This document shows positions 1-4,660 of a stretch of 5,749 bases of DNA, in pieces (the first letter of the stretch is position 1; each line of letters begins with the position of its first letter). A program made the position numbers and the translations under genes. This DNA comes from an uncultured Ignavibacteria bacterium (GTDB taxonomy: Bacteria; Bacteroidota; Ignavibacteria; Kapaibacteriales; UBA2268). Where the stretch lies: assembly GCA_903911805.1 (NCBI GenBank), contig CAIWET010000515.1:1-5749 (forward strand). The letters are read 5' to 3'. The notes under the pieces were generated by a model, which saw only the letters and a list, made by a program, of their open reading frames with translations, was not told the origin of the DNA and ran no database searches.

Positions 1-56
1 AAAAATTCAAAAAAAAGTTACACTTGTACTAAAAAAACTTATTCTAATATATTTAA

Positions 57-1268
57 TTATTCATTAATTTTAAAAACACCAAATTTCTCATTTTTTTTGA
101 AAACAAAAATATTCTCAACATCTGAATAAGTGATTTTATCAAATTCAAAAGGTACTAATAAAGTACCATTTCTATCTATTACACCCATCTTGCTACCATC
201 ATTAGTTACAATTGAGTATTTGCCGCTAAATGGATAAACATATTTATATTCTGGTTTGATTACTACTTTACCTGTTTCGTTCTTAAAACCAAATTTATAG
301 CCATCTTGAAAAATGAAAAATCCAGTTGCTGCTTGTGATGCAAGTAATATGTCATTATGTTCAAATGGTACAATTATTTCCCCATCTTTATTGAACACAC
401 CCATTTTTTTATCTTTAGTTATAAAATAGCAATTATTCATTTTTAATGGTATACGATCTAAATCGTAAATAGGTTTGGTAACATTTAAACCCTTATTAAA
501 AATAAAACCCTTTTTGCCATCTTGAATATAATTTGTAATACCTTGTTCCATATCTTGAGTATAATCATATTCAGTAAGGACAGTATCAATAAGATAATCA
601 CCATTCATATTGATAAAGCCAAATTTTGTTCCATATAGGTTAACAACAGAAACTCCATTAATAAAAGGATGAAAAAATTGTCCCTGCTTTGGTTCTATTT
701 TAACACCATTTTTAGTTAATAAACCACAATATGAAGTTTCAGCTTCAACTTCTTCATCTTCGCTTAGTCCGTTTAAAATTACATGCCAATTTCCATAACC
801 TAAATAGTTCGAGATTTTATATTTAGTATCATCATAATTCTTTGGTGGCTTAATTTCGTTGAAATTCAAATCTAGAGGAACAATTCTAAAACTATCATTA
901 ATATAAGTAGAAAAACCATCTGCTTTCCCACGAAATGTAGTCATAGTAATAGTTTTTGAAAATGTTTTCAATTCTTGGTTAATAAACATTTGATCGCCAT
1001 CTTTATTTACACAGGCGATAATTCCATTTTCGAAAGTAGTTATTTTACTTAAATTATCGAATTTTAATTTATCGTATTTAAAAACATTGCCAGTTCTGTT
1101 TTCAAAGTCATCATTTGTATATGCAATTATTAATCCACTAGGATAAATATTGAAATTCAAATAATTGGGTGAAATCAAAACTTCATAGTTAGATTTTGAA
1201 ATAAGTGAGAAACTACTTATTGCAAATATGAGAAATAGGTCTATATGATTTAATTGTTTCTTTTTCAT
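57..1268 (-). CDS. Exported WG-repeat (KWG-type) protein
   Basis: Complete 403-residue protein. Residues 1-25 form a signal peptide: a Lys-rich start (MKKKQ) and a hydrophobic stretch (LFLIFAISSFSLI), with no lipobox Cys, so it is probably exported by Sec. The C-terminal half carries at least six WG-type repeats, spaced 35-37 residues apart, each starting K-x-G-[FV]: KFGFIN at 215, KKGFIF at 252, KMGVFN at 288, KFGFKN at 325, KMGVID at 360 and KFGVFK at 395. Several repeats continue with the usual 'G-x-x-[IL]-[IV]-x-P-x-[FY]' part (GEIIVPFEH, GKVVIKPEY, GTLLVPFEF). The last repeat is cut short by the stop. Residues 30-210 are weaker and probably hold degenerate repeats. WG repeats are thought to mediate protein binding; no enzymatic role is visible. 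The ATG has no clear Shine-Dalgarno site, which is common in Bacteroidota-like genomes. It follows the orphan Rhs tip by 116 bp on the same strand. A role beside the toxin tips is possible but unproven. Confidence 0.88.
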   Translation of the reverse strand: MKKKQLNHIDLFLIFAISSFSLISKSNYEVLISPNYLNFNIYPSGLIIAYTNDDFENRTGNVFKYDKLKFDNLSKITTFENGIIACVNKDGDQMFINQELKTFSKTITMTTFRGKADGFSTYINDSFRIVPLDLNFNEIKPPKNYDDTKYKISNYLGYGNWHVILNGLSEDEEVEAETSYCGLLTKNGVKIEPKQGQFFHPFINGVSVVNLYGTKFGFINMNGDYLIDTVLTEYDYTQDMEQGITNYIQDGKKGFIFNKGLNVTKPIYDLDRIPLKMNNCYFITKDKKMGVFNKDGEIIVPFEHNDILLASQAATGFFIFQDGYKFGFKNETGKVVIKPEYKYVYPFSGKYSIVTNDGSKMGVIDRNGTLLVPFEFDKITYSDVENIFVFKKNEKFGVFKINE

Positions 1269-1384
1269 AAATTATAAATAATGGGTTATAAAATATATTA
1301 TTAATTTGATAATCTGATAATTTGTTTCTTGTTATTTCAAAAATCCGTTTTGTTTTATTTGAGAATAAACAAGAATAATAGTAT
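1269..1384. other. AT-rich spacer upstream of the WG-repeat gene
   Basis: This 116-bp stretch lies between the end of the orphan Rhs tip and the WG-repeat gene. It is very AT-rich and carries a small tandem of GATAAT near 1308-1322. I see no convincing terminator, no Shine-Dalgarno site for the downstream ATG and no clear TTTG/TAnnTTTG promoter pair. If the WG-repeat gene has its own promoter it should lie here. Confidence 0.4.
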
Positions 1385-1616
1385 CTACAAAAATTCGTTA
1401 TCTAAAGCATAAGCGTCTGCTTTATCTACTATTTTACTTAATAGTGGATGTTTATTTCTTATTGAGAATGAGAAAATAACCAACCCATTCTCATCCAACA
1501 AACTTATAGGATTATTCATAGAATACTGATAAGGAGTCCAGCCATAGTATTTCTCCCATAGCTTATCTATACTCAAAAAACGCCCCAAATCATAATCATA
1601 CTTCCTTACTTAAGTG
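1385..1616 (-). pseudogene. Rhs core fragment R1 with short orphan C-terminal tip
   Basis: The open frame from about 1606 down to 1385 encodes the end of an Rhs core (KYDYDLGRFLS, IDKLWEKYYGW, then MNNPISLLDENGL), followed by 31 tip residues starting VIFSFSIRNKHPLL and ending DNEFL. The first usable start is a TTG at 1588, at the Leu of DLGRF, so an initiator here is doubtful. Just upstream, an in-frame TAA (1612-1610) interrupts the reading frame where R2 and R3 encode DHGVRK, because GG is replaced by TTA. The core matches R3 (3807 onward) with ten base differences by hand count, nine of them synonymous; the exception is Glu for Gly in LLD-[E/G]-NGL. The tip is too short for a known toxin domain and may be truncated. 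No N-terminal YD repeats, signal or promoter is present, so this is a displaced rhs 3' end and probably not expressed. Its tip type cannot be named. Confidence 0.8.
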
Positions 1617-1650
1617 ATTTGCTATGATCAATAAAATAAAATATTTGAAA

Positions 1651-1881
1651 TTATATACCTTTTTGATATAATAATTCAGGATCAAAATCCACACCGTTTG
1701 AAAATTCAACAGTATCTATTGCAATATGAGCAGAACGGAATATAAATTGATCTTTTAATTCTCTAAATTTACCTTTATTTAAATAAGGCTTTAAATCAAA
1801 TATTTTTGTTTCATTTGTGTCAAATTTCAATTTCAGTAAGAAATCTTCAAGACACTCAATATTTATTACTTTTGGATACAT
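1651..1881 (-). CDS. DUF2442 domain protein
   Basis: Complete 76-residue protein with the DUF2442 pattern: an N-terminal beta segment (YPKVINIECLEDFLLKLKF), the central FDLKPYLNKGKFRELKD motif (family consensus FDlxPyLxxGxFxxLxD), then VEFSNGVDFDPELLY near the C terminus (consensus xxWpnGxDldPdxLY). It starts at ATG 1881, two bases after the stop of a DUF4160 remnant. DUF4160-DUF2442 is a common two-gene unit often listed as toxin-antitoxin-like, though the biochemistry of the pair is not settled to my knowledge. Here the partner survives only as its C-terminal end, so this gene is an orphan half. It ends about 35 bp before the R1 Rhs fragment. The family call is firm; the function is unknown. 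Confidence 0.85.
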   Translation of the reverse strand: MYPKVINIECLEDFLLKLKFDTNETKIFDLKPYLNKGKFRELKDQFIFRSAHIAIDTVEFSNGVDFDPELLYQKGI

Positions 1882-1883
1882 AA

Positions 1884-1969
1884 TTATTTTAATGCTTCAA
1901 TACTATGAGGAGTTTCACCATTCATAACAAGTTCCCAGTTAGCTAAAATTCTATATTGTTTCTCAAAAT
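1884..1969 (-). pseudogene. C-terminal remnant of a DUF4160 gene
   Basis: Too short for ordinary ORF calling. The minus-strand frame ending at TAA 1886-1884 reads FEKQYRILANWELVMNG and then ETPHSIEALK before the stop. The NWEL-x-x-NG-x-x-x-x-x-I-x-x-L ending matches the C terminus of DUF4160 proteins, which normally sit directly upstream of DUF2442; here the gap to the DUF2442 ATG is 2 bp. The rest of the gene (about 60 residues, including the family's usual HxPHxH-like region) is missing. Its place is taken by the DUF4258/YgiT module, whose stop codon (1972-1970) abuts the remnant. The first eight codons coincide with the J junction sequence shared with the truncated Rhs gene at 4099-4123, so part of it may be Rhs-derived. 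Confidence 0.6.
1943..1967 (-). repeat. Junction element J, copy 1
   Basis: On the plus strand this 25-bp stretch is CTAAAATTCTATATTGT, then T, then TCTCAAA. It matches 4099-4123 at 24 of 25 positions, differing only at 1960 (T) versus 4116 (A). In both copies it is read in the same frame on the minus strand (FE-x-QYRIL). Both copies lie at the downstream edge of a toxin-antitoxin pair: this one begins 3 bp past the YgiT stop, the other overlaps the hicA stop. Sequence on either side differs between the copies. Confidence 0.7.
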
Positions 1970-2209
1970 TTAAACAGCATAGTCATAAACTTTTGCTGTG
2001 ATTTTTCTAATTGGTTTTGTATTGCTATTTAGCAAAACTCGAATCTTCTCAGCAGTTTCGGGTAGTAATAATGGCTCTTGGCAATGTGTGCAAATTAATG
2101 CTGGTATATTTTCAACAGAATATACTTTGCCATTTATATTAAATACCTTATTTATAAAATCATTTTCAAAACTTTCGTTACCACAGTTATAGCAAATCAT
2201 TTCATCCAT
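1970..2209 (-). CDS. YgiT-type zinc-finger (MqsA-like N-terminal) antitoxin
   Basis: Complete 79-residue protein. Two CxxC pairs, CYNC (residues 6-9) and CTHC (40-43), would bind one zinc ion as in the N-terminal domain of MqsA/YgiT. The following segment (PETAEKIRVLL, then KITAKVYDYA) fits the short YgiT-type family found next to DUF4258 proteins. There is no C-terminal HTH domain as in full MqsA, so DNA binding and autoregulation would need another factor. The start ATG shares one base with the upstream stop (TAATG at 2209), a typical translational coupling. An AGGA lies about 7-10 bases upstream of this ATG; a second in-frame ATG at codon 4 is also possible. As a known family partner of DUF4258, it probably neutralises that protein. 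The gene ends 3 bp before junction element J. Confidence 0.85.
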   Translation of the reverse strand: MDEMICYNCGNESFENDFINKVFNINGKVYSVENIPALICTHCQEPLLLPETAEKIRVLLNSNTKPIRKITAKVYDYAV

Positions 2210-2517
2210 TATTTTATCCTTTCTCTATAATTTTTCCATTTTAATAATTCAGGAACATAGAGAGTTATAATTTTCATTAATTTATTAGCACTTCTTGTTA
2301 CTTGCAGATGTAATGGTTTTTCTTCTGCAAAACCTAAAATCAAACAACTTGGGTCATATTTATCAGTTGGGTAATCTTCTATAATTTCAGCATTCTCAGC
2401 AGCTTTAATAATATCATTTAATGCTATATTTCTTTCAATCATTCGAGTAGAAGAATGCATGCTTAATAAAAAATTCTTCTTTGATAAATCATACCTTATT
2501 TCCTCAATTGTTTTCAT
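2209..2517 (-). CDS. DUF4258 domain protein, putative toxin of a DUF4258/YgiT pair
   Basis: Complete 102-residue protein with the DUF4258 signature in order: SMHSSTRMIERNI (residues 19-31; conserved His21, Arg25 and Glu28-Arg29), EIIEDYP (44-50), PSCLILG (56-62), PLHLQV (68-73), IITLYVPE (83-90) and Trp94. DUF4258 proteins belong to a BECR/RelE-like group of predicted RNA-acting toxins and are usually paired with a YgiT-type zinc finger; that pairing is seen here with a 1-bp overlap. The His and Arg residues of the N-terminal motif are candidates for catalysis. The ATG at 2517 has no good Shine-Dalgarno sequence. Only 46 bp separate it from Rhs fragment R2, so any promoter must sit in that AT-rich gap or further upstream. 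The family call is firm; the toxin role is inferred from family and neighbour. Confidence 0.85.
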   Translation of the reverse strand: MKTIEEIRYDLSKKNFLLSMHSSTRMIERNIALNDIIKAAENAEIIEDYPTDKYDPSCLILGFAEEKPLHLQVTRSANKLMKIITLYVPELLKWKNYRERIK

Positions 2518-2535
2518 TTATTTATGAACGAAAGA

Positions 2536-2751
2536 TTAAATAATTATTTTAAAAACATTATCCTTCTCCCAAAGCTTATCTATACTCAAAAAACGCCCCA
2601 AATCATAATCATATTTGCGTACTCCGTGGTCTGCGAGTTTGGATTCGTTGTCTTGCTCTTTGTAAATGTATTTGCTTCTGGTTTTGCCGTCCTCGAGTGG
2701 TATCGGCTTGCCAAATGGCTCATAATCATATTTTGCTATTGTTAAATACAT
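2536..2751 (-). pseudogene. Rhs core fragment R2, no tip
   Basis: The 71-codon open frame begins with an ATG that shares one base with the stop of the upstream exported protein (TAATG at 2751). True Rhs sequence runs from 2742 to 2564: TIAKYDYEPFGKPIP, a charged linker, SKLADHGVRKYDYD and LGRFLSIDKLWEK. It then breaks off after the WEK codons into unrelated residues (DNVFKIII) and a stop. It matches 3876-4054 of R3 without gaps over 179 bp, with eight mismatches by hand count. All are synonymous, so the two peptides are identical over 59 residues. It lacks both the rest of the core (YYGWTPYQYSMNNP) and any toxin tip, so it cannot be a working toxin. It lies directly upstream of the DUF4258/YgiT pair and is a recombination scar or homology anchor. 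Confidence 0.85.
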
Positions 2752-3287
2752 TATTTACCATTATTCTTTAATGAATCAATGTCAATCGTACTTCTTGACT
2801 TATAAGTTTCAATGAAAATATATTTTTTAAACTGTACTGGGGTACCGTCGTCACTAAAGCAAAAAACAATTAACATTTCAAAAGGCAAAGGATATTTAAA
2901 AAAATTATTCTTATTTATTACCGTGTCTTTTACGAATTTATTGTCAAGTGTCAAGATATTTATCAACCAATATTTGGAAGTAGCTTTAATACTATCTTCT
3001 AATGTTTTCCAAATATTAGTTTTATTTTTAAAGTAGGGTGAGCTTAAGTTGATTAATCTATCAAATTTAATATTCATTATTTTTTGATTTTCTAAAACAG
3101 TAAAATATGTTGCAATATATAAATTATTCCCCTCTGGTTCATTTTTCGACAAAAAACCTTTAATGTTGCTTAAATCATTGACAGGATTCTTGTATTGAAA
3201 AAAAACATCTTCAATAGTATCATAATTTGTACTATTTAATATTGAATAACTCAATATTGTTAGAATTATTATAAAAAGTACTTTCAT
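2751..3287 (-). CDS. Small exported protein; candidate immunity protein for the upstream Rhs tip
   Basis: I do not recognise the family. It is a complete 178-residue protein with an N-terminal Sec signal (MKVLFIIILTILSYSILNS) and no lipobox Cys, so a periplasmic or surface location is likely. The mature part has alternating hydrophobic and charged segments (for example NLYIATYFTVLENQKIMNI, residues 55-73, and KYPLPFEMLIVFCFSDDG), suggesting a small beta-rich fold. The ATG at 3287 is preceded by AAGGG at 3300-3296 (about 8 bases spacing), one of the few good ribosome sites in this window. It overlaps the stop codon of the Rhs tip gene, leaving an 11-bp gap. That tight coupling directly downstream of an rhs tip is where immunity genes normally sit, and export would suit a toxin acting outside the cytoplasm. 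The role is inferred from position only. Confidence 0.7.
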   Translation of the reverse strand: MKVLFIIILTILSYSILNSTNYDTIEDVFFQYKNPVNDLSNIKGFLSKNEPEGNNLYIATYFTVLENQKIMNIKFDRLINLSSPYFKNKTNIWKTLEDSIKATSKYWLINILTLDNKFVKDTVINKNNFFKYPLPFEMLIVFCFSDDGTPVQFKKYIFIETYKSRSTIDIDSLKNNGK

Positions 3288-3295
3288 AAGATATA

Positions 3296-3300
3296 CCCTT
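3296..3300 (-). promoter_or_regulatory. Ribosome binding site of the exported 178-residue protein
   Basis: On the minus strand AAGGG lies 8 bases before ATG 3287 and overlaps the TAA stop of the Rhs tip frame. Ribosomes finishing the tip would be well placed to restart here. This supports the chosen start and a coupled tip/immunity pair. Confidence 0.5.
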
Positions 3301-4132
3301 ATTTATTAAATTCTTTATCTTTAAAATTAATAATTTGTTTCGTTACAATATCTACATCCAATTTCTTGTCCCCTATCAATGAATTTAGTTCTTTATATAA
3401 TAATTGATGTTCTTGTAATTCGGTGGTTTTTCCTTTAATATCAGTTGCATGGAAGATTTCATCCAACAATATTAAAGAATGATAATCAGAATTTGCAACT
3501 AAAGCTTCATTTTTCAATATAACATCTGACTTATTAGATGATAACGATTTTAATGTTAATCCTGCACAAAAAATATTAATCCAACGATCTTCTACTATCC
3601 AGTTCCCAGATGTGGATTTTGTTTTTGATTGAACTTCACTTCTATCTTCTGAAAATGAATATAATGAAATATTTGTCTGTTTTCCTATTGCTAAATCATA
3701 TTTTTCTTTAATTATTGGACTTACATTGGACCATTTTTCAATTGTGTTAATTGATTCTTTGAAGACAGATTTTTGCTCATTATTTAAATTCTTAGGATGT
3801 ATCTCTAACCCATTCCCATCCAATAAACTAATCGGATTATTCATAGAATACTGATACGGAGTCCAGCCGTAGTATTTCTCCCAAAGCTTATCTATACTCA
3901 AAAAACGCCCCAAATCGTAATCATATTTTCTTACTCCGTGGTCAGCGAGTTTGCTTTCGTTGTCTTGCTCTTTGTAAATGTATTTGCTTCTGGTTTTGCC
4001 GTCCTCGAGTGGTATCGGCTTGCCAAAAGGCTCGTAATCATATTTTGCTATTGTATTTCCGAAATTATCCAATACCATTCTCGTACTTCCCAAGTGATCT
4101 AAAATTCTATATTGTATCTCAAATATTATCAA
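3299..4132 (-). CDS. 5'-truncated Rhs core with C-terminal zincin-like toxin tip (R3)
   Basis: The frame encodes 277 residues. Residues 7-109 are the end of an Rhs/YD-repeat core: YRILDHLGSTRMVLD, IAKYDYEPFGKPIP, HGVRKYDYDLGRFLSIDKL and YQYSMNNPISLLDGNGL. Residues 110-277 are a variable tip. The tip holds HSLILLDEIFHATD (218-231), which resembles the HExxH-A helix of zinc metallopeptidase-type polymorphic toxins but has Asp224 (GAT) where the first ligand His (CAT) is expected; Glu225 and His228 remain, and Glu238 or Glu241 could be a third ligand. A full rhs gene would encode well over 1000 residues with a signal and many YD repeats; all are absent. The start at 4132 is a TTG inside hicA, overlapping its end by 14 bp, so the core simply begins at the hicA junction. 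It may be silent unless recombined, or translated at low level by coupling to hicA. The core call is firm; the tip activity is tentative. Confidence 0.8.
   Translation of the reverse strand: MIIFEIQYRILDHLGSTRMVLDNFGNTIAKYDYEPFGKPIPLEDGKTRSKYIYKEQDNESKLADHGVRKYDYDLGRFLSIDKLWEKYYGWTPYQYSMNNPISLLDGNGLEIHPKNLNNEQKSVFKESINTIEKWSNVSPIIKEKYDLAIGKQTNISLYSFSEDRSEVQSKTKSTSGNWIVEDRWINIFCAGLTLKSLSSNKSDVILKNEALVANSDYHSLILLDEIFHATDIKGKTTELQEHQLLYKELNSLIGDKKLDVDIVTKQIINFKDKEFNK
4099..4123 (-). repeat. Junction element J, copy 2
   Basis: This is the second copy of the 25-bp sequence at 1943-1967, with 24 of 25 identical positions. It begins the recognisable Rhs reading frame (FEIQYRIL, then DHLGSTR) and overlaps the hicA stop codon (4121-4119). 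Beyond the element towards hicA the two copies no longer match. Confidence 0.7.
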
Positions 4133-4325
4133 AAATTGATTTTGAAATTTGTGCTTGTTTAAGAATTGCTTTAAAAGTTCCTTCCGGTATATCTTTCGTA
4201 TGAATAGCTAAATAGGTTTGTCTTCCATCTGGATGTCTTAAAACTATATGTGATCCACTTCTTTTTATTTCTAAAAAGCCTAATTTTAACAATTTAGATA
4301 AGATCTCTTTTGGCTTATATGGCAT
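4119..4325 (-). CDS. hicA: HicA family type II toxin (mRNA interferase)
   Basis: Complete 68-residue HicA/YcfA protein with a dsRBD-like fold. The N-terminal helix KPKEILSKLLKLGF leads to the catalytic GSH (residues 24-26, His26), then RHPDGR (30-35), the beta strand TYLAIHTKDIPEGTF (37-51) and the C-terminal helix AILKQAQIS. All family hallmarks are present, so it should be able to cleave mRNA when free of HicB. The ATG at 4325 lies two bases after the hicB stop; no strong Shine-Dalgarno site is seen, which fits translational coupling. Here the antitoxin gene comes first, a known variant order. The last four residues or so may derive from the junction with the Rhs fragment, because the stop falls inside element J. 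Confidence 0.93.
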   Translation of the reverse strand: MPYKPKEILSKLLKLGFLEIKRSGSHIVLRHPDGRQTYLAIHTKDIPEGTFKAILKQAQISKSIFDNI

Positions 4326-4327
4326 AA

Positions 4328-4540
4328 CTAAATCTCGACTGTTGATAACATATATTCTTTGTTTTTTACATCAATATTGTTATCTTGAATCCATAATTTA
4401 ATTAAATCTTTAGCAGCTTCTTTGGCTCCGTCAATACCAAAACCGTGAGTTGTTAAGTTATACAATGGTATATGTGCATAGTAATAACCTTCTGGAAAAT
4501 CCTCATCTTCTATCTTTTCATATATTATTGCAAAATTCAT
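4328..4540 (-). CDS. hicB: HicB family antitoxin (short form)
   Basis: Complete 70-residue protein with the HicB partial RNase H-like fold: a first strand (NFAIIYEKIED), the PEGYYYAHIPLYNLTTHGFGIDGAKEAAKDLI core (residues 17-48; family pattern GxYxAxxPxLxGxxTxGxTxxEAxxNAxExI), and a helix ending KLWIQDN. There is no C-terminal HTH or ribbon-helix-helix domain, so it should bind HicA but may not repress its own promoter alone. The start is supported by GGAG at 4550-4547, about 6 bases upstream of the ATG. It is followed two bases later by hicA. The promoter should lie in the AT-rich 4541-4599 segment, between this gene and Rhs scrap R4. Confidence 0.9.
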   Translation of the reverse strand: MNFAIIYEKIEDEDFPEGYYYAHIPLYNLTTHGFGIDGAKEAAKDLIKLWIQDNNIDVKNKEYMLSTVEI

Positions 4541-4546
4541 TTTTCA

Positions 4547-4550
4547 CTCC
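4547..4550 (-). promoter_or_regulatory. Ribosome binding site of hicB
   Basis: GGAG on the minus strand, 6 bases before ATG 4540, in an otherwise AT-only leader (AATTTTGGAGTGAAAA). It decides the hicB start. Confidence 0.6.
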
Positions 4551-4599
4551 AAAATTATTCTAATTTATAGACTTTATTATTTTAGTTTTATTTTTTAAA

Positions 4600-4659
4600 A
4601 TACTCAAAAAACGCCCCAAATCGTAATCGTATTTGCGTACTTAAGTGGTCTGCGAGTTT
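4600..4659 (-). pseudogene. Rhs core scrap R4
   Basis: Sixty bases matching the middle of the Rhs core in R2 and R3, read on the minus strand from AAACTCGCAGACCAC to GGGGCGTTTTTTGAGTAT. The encoded part corresponds to KLADH and then VRKYDYDLGRFLSI. The two halves are in different frames, because TTA replaces GG after the DH codons, giving the same ACTTAAGT (4639-4646) and in-frame TAA that occur in R1 (1608-1615). Upstream it meets the GC-rich repeats; downstream it breaks into the hicB leader. It is non-coding debris marking the upstream boundary of the hicBA module. Confidence 0.8.
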
Positions 4660-4660
4660 T

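Noticed and set aside
1..56. Possible terminator after the WG-repeat gene
   Set aside because: The stretch is AT-rich with A and T runs but I found no stem of useful strength, so no terminator is called.
1998..2192. Plus-strand open frame of 64 codons
   Set aside because: It lies fully inside the antisense of the YgiT zinc-finger gene, has no recognisable motif or ribosome site, and is explained as a shadow of that gene.
2524..2745. Plus-strand open frame of 73 codons with hydrophobic, membrane-like stretches
   Set aside because: It is the antisense of Rhs fragment R2. The apparent hydrophobic segments arise from reading the Rhs codons backwards; no independent support.
2812..3036. Plus-strand open frame of 74 codons
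   Set aside because: Antisense of the exported 178-residue protein, no motif, low-complexity AT-rich codons.
4009..4203. Plus-strand open frame of 64 codons
   Set aside because: Spans the antisense of the Rhs core start and the end of hicA; no start signal or motif.
4550..4557. TAATTTTG on the minus strand before hicB, matching the Bacteroidota TAnnTTTG promoter box
   Set aside because: It overlaps the GGAG ribosome site and sits only about 10 bases before the ATG, so a transcript started there would lose the Shine-Dalgarno site. Probably chance in AT-rich DNA.
1385..4659. CRISPR array or integron built from the repeated segments
   Set aside because: The repeats are coding Rhs core pieces of different lengths with gene-sized gaps. 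There are no short regular spacers, no attC-like folded sites and no integrase.
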